Assembly: GCF_007997075.1 (NCBI RefSeq)
Contig: NZ_VORS01000009.1
Location: 124,001-188,000, forward strand
Direction: 5' to 3'
Length of the DNA stretch: 64,000 nucleotides
Source: Polaribacter sp. IC073
Lineage (GTDB): Bacteria > Bacteroidota > Bacteroidia > Flavobacteriales > Flavobacteriaceae
Shown here piece by piece: positions 18,931 through 28,309 of the stretch; the first letter of the stretch is position 1, and each line of letters starts with the position of its first letter. Position numbers and translations under genes: made by a program. The notes beneath the pieces are model-generated. The model saw nothing but the letters and a program-made list of their open reading frames with translations. It had not been told where the DNA came from and searched no databases.

Positions 18931-19659
18931 TTATTTTCTTCTACGAGGTTGCGGTCTTTTCCCTCTATCTCCACCACCTTTATTACCACCAGATTGTTTT
19001 TTAGACAAACCAACTAATGGTGATAATTCTCTTTTACCATATACCTCACCTTTCATGATCCATACTTTTATACCTAATCTTCCATAAGTAGTATGAGCCT
19101 CAACAAGTGAATAATCGATATCTGCTCTAAAAGTAGAAAGAGGAATTCTACCTTCTTTAAAATGTTCTGAACGCGCCATTTCTGCTCCGTTTAAACGACC
19201 TGAAATTTGAATTTTAATCCCTTCAGCGTTCATACGCATTGTAGCTTGTATAGCCATTTTAATAGCTCTCTTGTAAGAAATTCTATTTTCAATTTGACGA
19301 GCAACACTAGTTGCTACCAATCTAGAATCCAATTCTGGACGTTTGATTTCAAAAATATTAATTTGAACTTCTTTACCTGTAATTTTTTTAAGCTCTTCTT
19401 TTAACTTGTCTACTTCCTGACCACCTTTCCCGATAATAATACCTGGTCTTGCAGTAGTGATAGTAACGGTTACAAGTTTTAAAGTACGCTCTATAATTAC
19501 TCTAGAAACACTTGCTTTAGATAATCTAGCATGAATATACTCTCTGATTTTAAAATCTTCGGCAATCTTATCTCCATAGTCATTACCACCGTACCAGTTA
19601 GATTCCCAACCTCTGATGATTCCTAAACGATTTCCAATTGGATTTGTTTTTTGTCCCAT
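18931..19659 (-). CDS. rpsC: 30S ribosomal protein S3
   Basis: The 242-residue protein at the mRNA entry channel starts [20 protein letters not shown]. It has a KH domain with [20 protein letters not shown] and the C-terminal signature [21 protein letters not shown] basic glycine-rich tail ends [11 protein letters not shown]. It overlaps nothing and lies two bases after rplV. Confidence 0.98.
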   Translation of the reverse strand: MGQKTNPIGNRLGIIRGWESNWYGGNDYGDKIAEDFKIREYIHARLSKASVSRVIIERTLKLVTVTITTARPGIIIGKGGQEVDKLKEELKKITGKEVQINIFEIKRPELDSRLVATSVARQIENRISYKRAIKMAIQATMRMNAEGIKIQISGRLNGAEMARSEHFKEGRIPLSTFRADIDYSLVEAHTTYGRLGIKVWIMKGEVYGKRELSPLVGLSKKQSGGNKGGGDRGKRPQPRRRK

Positions 19660-19661
19660 TT

Positions 19662-20075
19662 CTACTTTGCTTGATTACTTAAATTTTTAGCACCTAACTC
19701 TAAAGTAACGTGATTAGAACGCTTACGAATTCTATGAGCACGCCCTTGTGGAGCTGGTCTTAATCTTTTTAACATTCCTGCGCTATCTACGCAAATAGTT
19801 TTCACAAATAACCCAGCTTCTTCTATAGCTGCATCTTCATTCTTAGCTTGCCAGTTTGCAATTGCAGACAGTAACAATTTTTCTAAGTTTATAGATGCTT
19901 CTTTAGGACTGAATTTTAAGATTTGTAAAGCTTTTTCAACTTCAACTCCTCTTACTTGATCCGCTACTAAACGCATTTTCCTTGGTGACGTAGGACAGTT
20001 AGTAAGCTTAGCGAAAGCGCGATGCTTTCTAGCTTCCTTTAACTGATCTGCCATATTTTTTTTACGAACTCCCAT
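19662..20075 (-). CDS. rplV: 50S ribosomal protein L22
   Basis: The 137-residue protein lines the exit tunnel with a beta hairpin. After a basic N-terminal extension it has [38 protein letters not shown] and the hairpin signature [20 protein letters not shown]. It is in the canonical position between rpsS and rpsC. Confidence 0.97.
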   Translation of the reverse strand: MGVRKKNMADQLKEARKHRAFAKLTNCPTSPRKMRLVADQVRGVEVEKALQILKFSPKEASINLEKLLLSAIANWQAKNEDAAIEEAGLFVKTICVDSAGMLKRLRPAPQGRAHRIRKRSNHVTLELGAKNLSNQAK

Positions 20076-20081
20076 AGCCTA

Positions 20082-20360
20082 CTATTTTTTACCTTTATTT
20101 TTTGCACCTGCATGTCCTCTAAAAGAACGTGTTGGTGAAAATTCGCCTAATTTATGCCCTACCATGTTTTCTGTAACATATACTGGTACAAACTGACGTC
20201 CATTGTGAACAGCAATTGTTTGACCAACGAAATCTGGAGTAATCATACTTGCTCTAGACCAAGTCTTAATTACTGTTTTATTACCAGCCTCTACATTAGC
20301 TAACACTTTTTTCTCTAATTTATAGTGAACGTAAGGTCCTTTTTTTAATGATCTTGCCAT
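20082..20360 (-). CDS. rpsS: 30S ribosomal protein S19
   Basis: The 92-residue head protein starts [20 protein letters not shown]. It has [20 protein letters not shown] and ends in [20 protein letters not shown]. It follows rplB by six bases. Confidence 0.98.
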   Translation of the reverse strand: MARSLKKGPYVHYKLEKKVLANVEAGNKTVIKTWSRASMITPDFVGQTIAVHNGRQFVPVYVTENMVGHKLGEFSPTRSFRGHAGAKNKGKK

Positions 20361-20366
20361 AACTTA

Positions 20367-21191
20367 TTATTTCTTTCTACGTTCTAAAATATACTTATTA
20401 CTAGCTTTGGTTTTAGACCTAGTCTTAAATCCTTTTGCAGGAATACCATTTCTAGATCTTGGATGACCTCCAGAAGCACGTCCTTCACCACCACCCATTG
20501 GGTGATCTACAGGATTCATTCTTACTGCATTAACTCTTGGTCTTCTACCTAACCATCTAGATCTACCAGCTTTACCTGAAACAAGTAATTGATGATCTGA
20601 GTTAGATACAACTCCAATTGTAGCCATACATGTTAACAAGATGTATCTTGTCTCACCAGAAGGTAACTTTACAGTCGCATACTTGCTTTCTTTCGCTAAT
20701 AATTGAGCGAAAGAACCAGCTGAACGCGCCATAACAGCACCTTGACCTGGACGTAATTCAATACAAGAAATTGTAGTTCCTAAAGGAATTTCACTTAAAA
20801 GCATTGCGTTTCCAATTTCTGGCTTTACGCCTCCTCCAGAAACAATTACTTGCCCTACTTTTAAACCGTTTTGTGCAATCACATAACGTTTTTCACCATC
20901 AGCATAACTAAGTAAAGCGATAAACGCTGTACGATTTGGATCGTACTCTATAGTCTTTACTGTTGCAGGAATACCTTGCTTATCTCTTTTGAAATCGATA
21001 ATACGATATTTTTGTTTATGACCTCCACCTATATTACGTGTAGTCATTCTTCCCTGATTGTTTCGACCTCCAGATCGTTTTTTCGGAGCAAGTAAACTTT
21101 TCTCCGGCTTATCAGTTGTTATGGTGTCGAACCCATTTACAACTCTAAAACGCTGACCTGGTGTTATTGGTTTTAATTTTCTAACTGACAT
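20367..21191 (-). CDS. rplB: 50S ribosomal protein L2
   Basis: The 274-residue protein is essential for subunit joining and near the peptidyl-transferase centre. It starts [20 protein letters not shown] and has [20 protein letters not shown]. The C-terminal signature [20 protein letters not shown] contains the conserved histidine. It is in the canonical order rplW-rplB-rpsS. Confidence 0.98.
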   Translation of the reverse strand: MSVRKLKPITPGQRFRVVNGFDTITTDKPEKSLLAPKKRSGGRNNQGRMTTRNIGGGHKQKYRIIDFKRDKQGIPATVKTIEYDPNRTAFIALLSYADGEKRYVIAQNGLKVGQVIVSGGGVKPEIGNAMLLSEIPLGTTISCIELRPGQGAVMARSAGSFAQLLAKESKYATVKLPSGETRYILLTCMATIGVVSNSDHQLLVSGKAGRSRWLGRRPRVNAVRMNPVDHPMGGGEGRASGGHPRSRNGIPAKGFKTRSKTKASNKYILERRKK

Positions 21192-21200
21192 TTTTGTCTT

Positions 21201-21491
21201 TTAAAGATTGTTATAAAAATCAATACTTTCTCCCTCTGCTATCTGTACGATTGCTTTTTTGTACCCACTCTTAATACCAGTTACTAAACCTTTCTTAGTA
21301 AACTTTGTATTTCTTTGAATTGGGTAGTTTAAAGTTTTCACACTTAAAATAGAAACTCCGTATGCTGCCTCAACAGCACCTTTAATTTCTAATTTATTAG
21401 CTTTCTTATCTACTACAAATGCATAACGATTAAATAATTCACTATCGTTTGTAGCTTTTTCCGTAATAATAGGTTTTATTAAAATACTCAT
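21201..21491 (-). CDS. rplW: 50S ribosomal protein L23
   Basis: The 96-residue tunnel-exit protein docks trigger factor and SRP. It begins MSILIKPIITEKATNDSELF and has YAFVVDKKANKLEIKGAVEA and VLSVKTLN-type sequence (SVKTLNYPIQRNTKFTKKG). It lies between rplD and rplB. Confidence 0.97.
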   Translation of the reverse strand: MSILIKPIITEKATNDSELFNRYAFVVDKKANKLEIKGAVEAAYGVSILSVKTLNYPIQRNTKFTKKGLVTGIKSGYKKAIVQIAEGESIDFYNNL

Positions 21492-21500
21492 TTTGATTCC

Positions 21501-22130
21501 CTATTTGCTTAAATTTGTGTTTATATCTTCTAAAGATCCTTCTGTAATCACAAGCTTATTAGTATTTAAAACACCATAAGTATATAATTCTGAAGCTTTA
21601 ATAACTTTAGATTTTTTTAAGTTACGTGATGATAAATACACATTTGCATTTTCATTACCTAACACAAACAATGACTTTTTTGTATCCAACTCTAACGCTT
21701 TTAAAACGTCTAAGAAGTTTTTAGTTTTTGGAGTTTCAAAACTGAAATCTTCAATAACTATTACATTTTTATCATTTGCTTGAATGCTTAAAGCTGATTT
21801 ACGAGCTAAACGCTTTAAACTTTTATTCAATTTAAAAGAATAATCTCTTGGTCTTGGTCCGAACATACGTCCTCCACCTCTAAAAACACCAGACTTGATA
21901 GAACCTGCTCTTGCAGTACCAGTTCCTTTTTGTTTTTTTATCTTTCTTGTTGAACCACTAATTTCAGCTCTTTCTTTAGCTTTATGCGTTCCTTGACGTT
22001 GATTTGCCAAGTATTGCTTTACATCTAAATAAATAGCGTGATCATTAGGCTCTATACCGAATACATCTTTAGAAAGCTCAACCTTTCTACCTGTATCTTT
22101 TCCTGTAATATCTAAAACTGCTACTTTCAT
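21501..22130 (-). CDS. rplD: 50S ribosomal protein L4
   Basis: The 209-residue protein reaches into the exit tunnel and in gamma-proteobacteria also represses the S10 operon through its leader. It has the loop sequence [20 protein letters not shown] followed by [18 protein letters not shown], and a C-terminal domain with [19 protein letters not shown]. Its ATG overlaps the last base of the rplC stop codon. Autoregulation through the structured rplC leader is possible but unproven here. Confidence 0.98.
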   Translation of the reverse strand: MKVAVLDITGKDTGRKVELSKDVFGIEPNDHAIYLDVKQYLANQRQGTHKAKERAEISGSTRKIKKQKGTGTARAGSIKSGVFRGGGRMFGPRPRDYSFKLNKSLKRLARKSALSIQANDKNVIVIEDFSFETPKTKNFLDVLKALELDTKKSLFVLGNENANVYLSSRNLKKSKVIKASELYTYGVLNTNKLVITEGSLEDINTNLSK

Positions 22131-22747
22131 TATTTCTGAATAGTTACAAAAGCATTTTTGTGTCCAGGAACTGCTCCTTTAACAACAAGTAAGTTCTTTT
22201 CAGCAACTACTTTTAATACTCTTAAGTTTTGTACTTTCACTTTATCTCCACCCATTCTACCTGCCATACGCATTCCTTTGAATACTCTTGCAGGATAAGA
22301 TGCAGCACCAATTGACCCAGGAGCTCTTAAACGGTTATGTTGACCGTGCGTTGCTTGACCAACACCAGCAAATCCATGACGTTTTACAACACCCTGAAAA
22401 CCTTTACCTTTAGAAACACCAGATACATCTACAAATTCACCTTCTTCAAAGTGCTCTACAGATATAGAATCTCCTAATTTATACTCACCTTCAAACCCTT
22501 GAAATTCAACGACTTTTTTCTTAGCAGTAGAGCCAGCCTTTTTAAAGTGACCATCTAACGCTTTGTTAGAACTCTTTGCTTTTTTGTCATCGAAACCAAG
22601 CTGTAACGCATTGTAGCCGTCAACCTCTTCGGTTCTGACTTGGGTAACAACGCAAGGACCCGCTTCGATTACTGTACAAGGAATATTCTTCCCGTTTTCA
22701 TCAAATAAGCTGGTCATCCCAATCTTTCTTCCTATTAACCCAGACAT
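22130..22747 (-). CDS. rplC: 50S ribosomal protein L3
   Basis: The 205-residue early-assembly protein reaches the peptidyl-transferase centre. It starts [20 protein letters not shown] and has the central loop [20 protein letters not shown] followed by [20 protein letters not shown], with [17 protein letters not shown] near the end. It begins a transcription unit. Upstream lie a 287-bp structured leader and the rpsJ terminator, so it is uncoupled from rpsJ, unlike in E. coli. Confidence 0.98.
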   Translation of the reverse strand: MSGLIGRKIGMTSLFDENGKNIPCTVIEAGPCVVTQVRTEEVDGYNALQLGFDDKKAKSSNKALDGHFKKAGSTAKKKVVEFQGFEGEYKLGDSISVEHFEEGEFVDVSGVSKGKGFQGVVKRHGFAGVGQATHGQHNRLRAPGSIGAASYPARVFKGMRMAGRMGGDKVKVQNLRVLKVVAEKNLLVVKGAVPGHKNAFVTIQK

Positions 22748-22763
22748 TTAGTTAAAATTTTAG

Positions 22764-22990
22764 ACGATAGAATATTATCCAGCGCGTCTCTATTAATAAT
22801 TATTTGTTCGAAACTATCGTTTCATTTATTTCCTTGAACTTTCTTCCAAAAAAAACAGCGCAAAACAAATTCAACGCTGATTTTGTTTTTCCGTTTTTCC
22901 CTTGCGAAACGCTCAGGACATGTTACTTTTTTTGGTTTTAACACCCAAAAAAGCATTACCCTACTCTAATTCGGGTTGCAAAAGTATAAA
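22764..22990 (-). promoter_or_regulatory. Structured leader of the rplC operon with attenuator-like hairpin
   Basis: The RNA (minus strand) can form several hairpins. The clearest is CAGCG/CGCTG (DNA 22875-22879 with 22856-22860), directly followed by eight U (DNA 22848-22855), in the form of an intrinsic terminator about 100 nt before the rplC ATG. Nearer the 5' end are a CTTTTTTGG/CCAAAAAAAG stem and a CCTgaGCG/CGCaaGG stem; nearer the gene ACGATAG (22764-22770) can pair with CTATCGT (22814-22820). A second copy of CAGCGC at 22780-22785 offers an alternative partner for the attenuator arm. A weak promoter-like TATACTTTTTG lies at about 22979-22989. Confidence 0.5.
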
Positions 22991-23025
22991 AAACTTTCGG
23001 TTTAACAAAATTAAACCGAAAGTTA
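22988..23025 (-). terminator. Rho-independent terminator of the rpsL-rpsG-fusA-rpsJ unit
   Basis: A perfect 14-bp stem (22993-23006 with 23012-23025) with a five-base loop is followed on the minus strand by a T run. It lies 10 bp after the rpsJ stop codon and separates rpsJ from rplC. Confidence 0.9.
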
Positions 23026-23034
23026 ATATTTTAC

Positions 23035-23340
23035 TTAAACTTTAATCTCAACTTCAACACCACTTGGTAACTCAAGTTTCATTAAAGCATCAATAGTTTT
23101 CGAAGAAGAACTATAAATGTCTAATAACCTTTTGTAAGCAGCTAATTGAAATTGCTCTCTAGATTTTTTGTTTACGTGTGGTGAACGTAATACTGTAAAA
23201 ATCTTCTTATGTGTTGGTAAAGGTATTGGCCCGTTTACAACAGCACCAGTACTCTTTACAGTCTTTACAATTTTTTCAGCAGATTTATCTACTAAATTGT
23301 AATCGTAAGACTTTAATTTAATTCTAATTTTTTGACTCAT
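23035..23340 (-). CDS. rpsJ: 30S ribosomal protein S10 (NusE)
   Basis: The 101-residue protein of the 30S head also acts as NusE in transcription antitermination. It starts [20 protein letters not shown]. It has [27 protein letters not shown] and ends [11 protein letters not shown]. It is the last gene of the rpsL-rpsG-fusA unit. No tuf gene lies between fusA and rpsJ, the known Bacteroidota arrangement, and a strong terminator follows it. Confidence 0.98.
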   Translation of the reverse strand: MSQKIRIKLKSYDYNLVDKSAEKIVKTVKSTGAVVNGPIPLPTHKKIFTVLRSPHVNKKSREQFQLAAYKRLLDIYSSSSKTIDALMKLELPSGVEVEIKV

Positions 23341-23359
23341 CTTGTAATTATTAAGTAGA

Positions 23360-25477
23360 TTAACCTTTAGATTTTGCGATTACTTCTTCAGATATATTTG
23401 AAGGAGTTTCTGCATAGTGTGAAAATTCCATAGTAGATGTTGCTCTACCAGAAGACATCGTTCTTAAAGCAGTAACATAACCAAACATTTCTGATAATGG
23501 TACTAATGCTTTTACAACTTTAGCTCCGTTACGATCACTCATATCGTTAACTTGACCTCTTCTTCTGTTTAAATCTCCAACGATATCTCCCATGTTTTCC
23601 TCAGGAGTTAACACCTCTAACTTCATTAATGGCTCCATGATTTTTGCCTTTGCAGACTTTGCAGAAGCTTTATATCCCATTCTTGCAGCTAATTCAAAAG
23701 ATAATGCATCAGAATCCACTGCGTGGAAAGATCCATCTCTTAAAGTAACTTTCATAGAATCCATTTCATAACCTGCTAAAGGTCCATTTTTCATAGCTTC
23801 TTTGAATCCTTTCTCAACAGAAGGAACAAATTCTCTAGGCACATTTCCACCCTTAATAACAGATGCGAACTGTAAACCTTGAACACCTTCATCAGCTGGC
23901 CCTATAGTAAAAACAATATCAGCAAACTTACCACGACCACCAGATTGTTTCTTATAAATTTCTCTATGATCTGCTTCAGCTGTAATAGCCTCTTTATATT
24001 CTACTTGAGGTTGACCTTGGTTTACTTCTACTTTAAACTCACGTCTTAAACGATCTACAATTACATCTAAATGTAATTCCCCCATTCCAGAAATAATAGT
24101 CTGACCTGAAGCTTCGTCTGAACGAACTGTAAAAGTTGGATCCTCTTCTGCTAATTTACCTAAACCGATACCTAACTTATCAACATCGGCTTTTGTTTTA
24201 GGCTCAACAGCAATACCAATTACTGGATCAGGAAAATCCATAGATTCTAAAACAATAGGAAATTTCTCAGCTGACAAAGTATCTCCTGTTTTGATAGATT
24301 TAAATCCAACAGCAGCACCAATATCACCAGCTTCGATATAGTCAATTGCATTTTGTTTATTCGCATGCATTTGATAAATACGAGAAATACGTTCTTTTTT
24401 ACCTGAACGGTTATTTAAAACATAAGACCCTGCATCTAAACGTCCTGAATATGCTCTAAAAAATGCTAAACGACCTACAAAAGGATCTGTAGCAATTTTA
24501 AAAGCTAATGCAGCAAACGGCTCATCTACACTTGGCTTACGTAATTCTTTTTCTTCTGTATCTGGATTTATTCCAACAATGCCTTCTTTATCCATAGGAG
24601 AAGGTAAATAACGACAAACAGCATCTAAAAGAAACTGAACACCTTTATTTTTAAATGATGAACCACATACCATAGGAATGATAGCCATATCCATTACAGC
24701 AGCTCTAAGTGCAGCATGCACTTCGTCTTCTGTAATTGAATCTTCATCTTCCATATACTTTTCTAGCAAATTTTCATCATATGCAGCAACTTCTTCAATA
24801 AGAAGGCCACGATATTTTTTTGCTTCAGCCTTTAGGTCTTCTGGTATCTCAATAACATCAAAAGTTGCACCAAAACTGTCATCATGCCATACAATAGCAC
24901 GGTTTTTAACCAAATCTATAATACCTTTAAAATCCTCTTCGTCACCAATGTTCAAAACGATTGGCACCGCATTAGATTTTAACATATCTTTTACTTGTTG
25001 ACAAACCCCTAAAAAGTCAGATCCTTGACGGTCCATTTTATTAACGAAACCAATTCTAGGTACTTTATAGTTATCAGCTAATCTCCAGTTAGTTTCAGAT
25101 TGTGGCTCAACACCATCAACTGCTGAAAATAAGAAAACCAATCCATCTAATACACGCAAAGATCTGTTTACTTCAACAGTAAAATCTACGTGACCAGGAG
25201 TATCAATAATATTAAAGTGATATGATTGTGTTTCTGGTGTAGGCTCAGCATTTTCTTTTGGAAAATCCCATTCACAAGTAGTTGCAGCAGAAGTAATTGT
25301 AATACCTCTTTCCTGCTCTTGTTCCATCCAGTCCATAGTAGCTGCTCCATCATGTACTTCCCCTAACTTGTGGGAAACACCTGTGTAAAACAATATACGT
25401 TCTGTTGTTGTGGTTTTACCAGCATCAATATGAGCTGCAATACCAATATTTCTTGTTAATCTTAAATCTCTAGCCAT
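23360..25477 (-). CDS. fusA: Elongation factor G
   Basis: The 705-residue translocation GTPase has the five EF-G domains. The G domain shows [19 protein letters not shown] near residues 15-33, the [11 protein letters not shown] switch, DTPGHVDF and NKMDRQG. Later domains have [18 protein letters not shown] and the domain IV stretch beginning [15 protein letters not shown]. It lies between rpsG and rpsJ, five bases after rpsG. The sequence looks like a canonical essential EF-G rather than the EF-G2 paralogue. Confidence 0.98.
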   Translation of the reverse strand: MARDLRLTRNIGIAAHIDAGKTTTTERILFYTGVSHKLGEVHDGAATMDWMEQEQERGITITSAATTCEWDFPKENAEPTPETQSYHFNIIDTPGHVDFTVEVNRSLRVLDGLVFLFSAVDGVEPQSETNWRLADNYKVPRIGFVNKMDRQGSDFLGVCQQVKDMLKSNAVPIVLNIGDEEDFKGIIDLVKNRAIVWHDDSFGATFDVIEIPEDLKAEAKKYRGLLIEEVAAYDENLLEKYMEDEDSITEDEVHAALRAAVMDMAIIPMVCGSSFKNKGVQFLLDAVCRYLPSPMDKEGIVGINPDTEEKELRKPSVDEPFAALAFKIATDPFVGRLAFFRAYSGRLDAGSYVLNNRSGKKERISRIYQMHANKQNAIDYIEAGDIGAAVGFKSIKTGDTLSAEKFPIVLESMDFPDPVIGIAVEPKTKADVDKLGIGLGKLAEEDPTFTVRSDEASGQTIISGMGELHLDVIVDRLRREFKVEVNQGQPQVEYKEAITAEADHREIYKKQSGGRGKFADIVFTIGPADEGVQGLQFASVIKGGNVPREFVPSVEKGFKEAMKNGPLAGYEMDSMKVTLRDGSFHAVDSDALSFELAARMGYKASAKSAKAKIMEPLMKLEVLTPEENMGDIVGDLNRRRGQVNDMSDRNGAKVVKALVPLSEMFGYVTALRTMSSGRATSTMEFSHYAETPSNISEEVIAKSKG

Positions 25478-25482
25478 TTCTA

Positions 25483-25959
25483 TTAAAATCTAAAGTGAGA
25501 GAATGCTTTGTTAGCTTCTGCCATTTTGTGAGTATCTGTACGTTTTTTAACAGCAGCACCTTCTTCTTTAGCCGCAGCTAAAATTTCAGCAGCTAGACGC
25601 TGTGCCATTGTTTTCTCGTTTCTTTTACGAGTGTACAAAATCATCCATTTAATAGCCATAGAAACCTTACGGTCTGGTCTAATTTGCATTGGGATTTGAA
25701 ACGTTGCACCACCAACACGACGAGATCTTACTTCTACGTGAGGCATTACATTTGACAAACCATCTTTCCAAATTTCTAAAGCTGATTTTTCTTCTTCACC
25801 TTTTCTTTCTTCTACGATGTCTAACGCATCATAAAATACTTTAAAAGCTACTGACTTCTTACCGGCCCACATTAAGTTGTTTACAAAACGTGTTACTAAC
25901 TGATCGTTAAATTTCGGATCTGGTAATAAGACTCTTTTTTTTGCTGCTCTTTTTCTCAT
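25483..25959 (-). CDS. rpsG: 30S ribosomal protein S7
   Basis: The 158-residue protein initiates 30S head assembly and contacts the E-site tRNA. It starts [20 protein letters not shown] and has [19 protein letters not shown]. It carries the [20 protein letters not shown] signature and ends [20 protein letters not shown]. It is 26 bp after rpsL. Confidence 0.98.
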   Translation of the reverse strand: MRKRAAKKRVLLPDPKFNDQLVTRFVNNLMWAGKKSVAFKVFYDALDIVEERKGEEEKSALEIWKDGLSNVMPHVEVRSRRVGGATFQIPMQIRPDRKVSMAIKWMILYTRKRNEKTMAQRLAAEILAAAKEEGAAVKKRTDTHKMAEANKAFSHFRF

Positions 25960-25985
25960 GTCTTTACATTAAAAAAGTTACTAAT

Positions 25986-26360
25986 TTACTTTTTTGGGCG
26001 TTTTGCTCCATACTTAGATCTACGTTGGGTTCTACCCTCTACTCCCGCAGTATCTAATGCACCACGTACTACGTGATACTTAACTCCTGGCAAATCTTTT
26101 ACCCTTCCACCTCTAACTAATACTATCGAGTGCTCTTGCAAGTTATGTCCTTCACCTGGAATGTATGCGTTTATCTCATTACCATTTGTCAATCTAACTC
26201 TTGCAACTTTACGCATTGCTGAATTAGGTTTCTTTGGTGTTGTAGTATAAACACGTGTACAAACTCCACGCCTTTGAGGACAAGACGACAAAGCAGCCGA
26301 TTTACTCTTCTTAGTTATTTTGGTTCTTCCTTTACGAACTAATTGTTGAATAGTAGGCAT
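25986..26360 (-). CDS. rpsL: 30S ribosomal protein S12
   Basis: The 124-residue decoding-centre protein starts [20 protein letters not shown]. It has [20 protein letters not shown] and the [20 protein letters not shown] region. The lysines at the usual streptomycin-resistance positions (TPKKPNS and PGVKYH) are present, so it looks wild type. It is the first gene of the minus-strand ribosomal run. Confidence 0.98.
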   Translation of the reverse strand: MPTIQQLVRKGRTKITKKSKSAALSSCPQRRGVCTRVYTTTPKKPNSAMRKVARVRLTNGNEINAYIPGEGHNLQEHSIVLVRGGRVKDLPGVKYHVVRGALDTAGVEGRTQRRSKYGAKRPKK

Positions 26361-26418
26361 ACTAAATAATTGCTGTTTTTCGTTTATAATTACTCATTGT
26401 CTCTTTTCTAAGAGTGCG

Positions 26419-26426
26419 CAAATGTA
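26419..26426 (-). promoter_or_regulatory. Promoter -7 element of the rpsL operon
   Basis: The minus strand reads TACATTTG, an exact match to TAnnTTTG. A CTG (one mismatch to TTG) lies exactly 19 bp upstream at 26446-26448. A start of transcription a few bases further on would leave a leader of about 50 nt before rpsL. Confidence 0.55.
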
Positions 26427-26537
26427 CAAATAATTTCTAATTATTCAGATATCAGCGAGTTATTTTTTAAAAAAAGCAATTTATTTTTAAATTTTAAGCA
26501 ATTTTAGATACATTTGACCTTCAAAATAGATATAATT

Positions 26538-28202
26538 TTGAATAAAAAAAGACCACGTTTACTCTTCTTACTATTTATCTTAGGTTTTTCTTCGGGAATG
26601 TTTTCCCAAGATTTTACCCTAGAATTATCTTCAAAACAAAATCTTAAAAATTCATTTTTATCAAAAATCAACTTCAAAAAACAACATACAGATACTGTTT
26701 CAATATTTAATGAATTACATAGAGTTCATAATCTTATTAAATCAAATGGTTACTTCCTATCTTCTATTGACAGCCTTTTATTAAATGAAAAAAAATATAC
26801 GGCCTATTTTGATTTAAATAAAAAGCTAGATTCGGTAATCTTAAAACACAACAACTTACCTGCAGTAATTTCTCGCAAATATAAATTTCATCAAAAAAAA
26901 TTAAAAATACCGATAAGCGGATTGCAGCATCTTTTAACTGAAATTTCTGCAGAATTTGAAAATAAAGGAGTTTCATTCTCTAAAATTAAATTGCAAAATT
27001 TTAAGATTATAAATAAAACTCTTTATACTGATCTTTTTTTCACTTCCACAAAAGAAAGAAAGATTAGCAAAGTTATCATAAAAGGGTATGCTAATTTCCC
27101 GAATTCATTTATCAAAAATTTCTTTAATATTAACATTAAAACAATTTACAATAAAAAGAAACTAAAAGAGATTTCTAAGTTGTCGCAATCTTTAGATTTT
27201 GCAGCTGAAATAAAACCTCCAGAAACTTTATTCACAAAAGACTCTACATATGTATATATGTATCTTAAAAAAAACAATGGAAGTAGCTTTGATGGACTTA
27301 TAAATTTCTCTTCTCAAGAAAATGGTAAGCTACAATTTAACGGTTACCTCAACTTACAACTGAAAAACATATTAAACACTGGTGAAAGTTTACATCTTCT
27401 ATGGAATAGTTTTGGAAGCGAGAGACAAGAATTTTCTGTCTCATCAAAAACTCCTTATATATTTAATTCAAAATTAACTCCTGAATTAAGCTTTTCTATA
27501 TATAAACAAGATTCTACTTTTTTAAATACAAAGTTCAATTCTAACTTAGCATACCAAATAAAAAACAATGCTGCTTTCTTTTTATCTTATACTTCTGAAA
27601 ATTCAGAGAATTTAATATCAGAAACAGCAACTGCTATTAAAACGTATAATAGTTCATTCTTAGGTTTTGGGTATCATTATCAAATCCTTAAAAACGATAT
27701 TTTTAAAAATGATGCTTTTTCCTTAAATCTAACTCCTTCCTTCGGTAAAAGAAAAAGCAATGATATTACTATTCATCAAATTAAATTAGAAACGACCATT
27801 TCCTATCTATTAACATTAAATGAAAGAAGCAGTATTTACTTAAAAAACAATACAGGAATATTAAATTCTGAAAATTATCTTAAAAACGAATTATTTAGAA
27901 TTGGCGGAAAAAATTCTATCAGAGGTTTTAACGAGCAAAGTATTTTTGTTGAAGATTATATTTTACAAAATATTGAATATAGATATCTTACTTCTAAAGA
28001 TTCTTACATATATTCAATTACAGACATAGCGCTAACATCTGCAAGCAATAATACTCAAAAATTACTAGGACTTGGTTTTGGCTATTTATTTAACACAAAG
28101 AATGCTCAAATTAATATTTCGTTAACAAATGGAATTAGTGATATCGCCAAGATTAACCTTAACAGCACACAATTCTTCGTTAACTGGATTAACTTCTTTT
28201 AA
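26538..28202 (+). CDS. Omp85 (BamA/TamA)-family outer membrane protein
   Basis: The frame is open from 26514, but that TTG lies inside a promoter-like TACATTTG. The next TTG at 26538 gives 554 residues starting with a signal peptide (KKRPRLLFLLFILGFSSGMF, then SQ). A POTRA-like stretch (ISKVIIKGYANFPNSFIKNF) is followed by a C-terminal half of alternating beta strands. RIGGKNSIRGF near residue 455-465 is the lid-loop (V/I)RGF motif of Omp85 proteins. Family members insert or translocate outer-membrane and secreted proteins. The small size, with perhaps two POTRA domains, argues for an accessory TamA-like protein rather than BamA. The cargo is unknown. Confidence 0.75.
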   Translation: MNKKRPRLLFLLFILGFSSGMFSQDFTLELSSKQNLKNSFLSKINFKKQHTDTVSIFNELHRVHNLIKSNGYFLSSIDSLLLNEKKYTAYFDLNKKLDSVILKHNNLPAVISRKYKFHQKKLKIPISGLQHLLTEISAEFENKGVSFSKIKLQNFKIINKTLYTDLFFTSTKERKISKVIIKGYANFPNSFIKNFFNINIKTIYNKKKLKEISKLSQSLDFAAEIKPPETLFTKDSTYVYMYLKKNNGSSFDGLINFSSQENGKLQFNGYLNLQLKNILNTGESLHLLWNSFGSERQEFSVSSKTPYIFNSKLTPELSFSIYKQDSTFLNTKFNSNLAYQIKNNAAFFLSYTSENSENLISETATAIKTYNSSFLGFGYHYQILKNDIFKNDAFSLNLTPSFGKRKSNDITIHQIKLETTISYLLTLNERSSIYLKNNTGILNSENYLKNELFRIGGKNSIRGFNEQSIFVEDYILQNIEYRYLTSKDSYIYSITDIALTSASNNTQKLLGLGFGYLFNTKNAQINISLTNGISDIAKINLNSTQFFVNWINFF

Positions 28203-28251
28203 CAATTAACGCACATTAAACGTATAACTTTAACATTTTTTAACAATTCTG

Positions 28252-28282
28252 TTGTTTTTTTAACAAAATATTTAGATATTTG
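28252..28282 (+). promoter_or_regulatory. Putative promoter of the first susC gene
   Basis: TTG at 28252-28254 and GATATTTG at 28275-28282 (one mismatch to TAnnTTTG) are spaced 20 bp apart. They lie 28-58 bp upstream of the ATG at 28310. No anti-sigma/ECF pair or HTCS regulator is adjacent. Confidence 0.3.
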
Positions 28283-28309
28283 GCGTAATTAATTCAAATC
28301 AAATAAATA

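Noticed and set aside
22979..22989. TATACTTTTTG as a perfect -7 box for rplC
   Set aside because: There are three bases, not two, between TA and TTTG, so it is listed only as weak.
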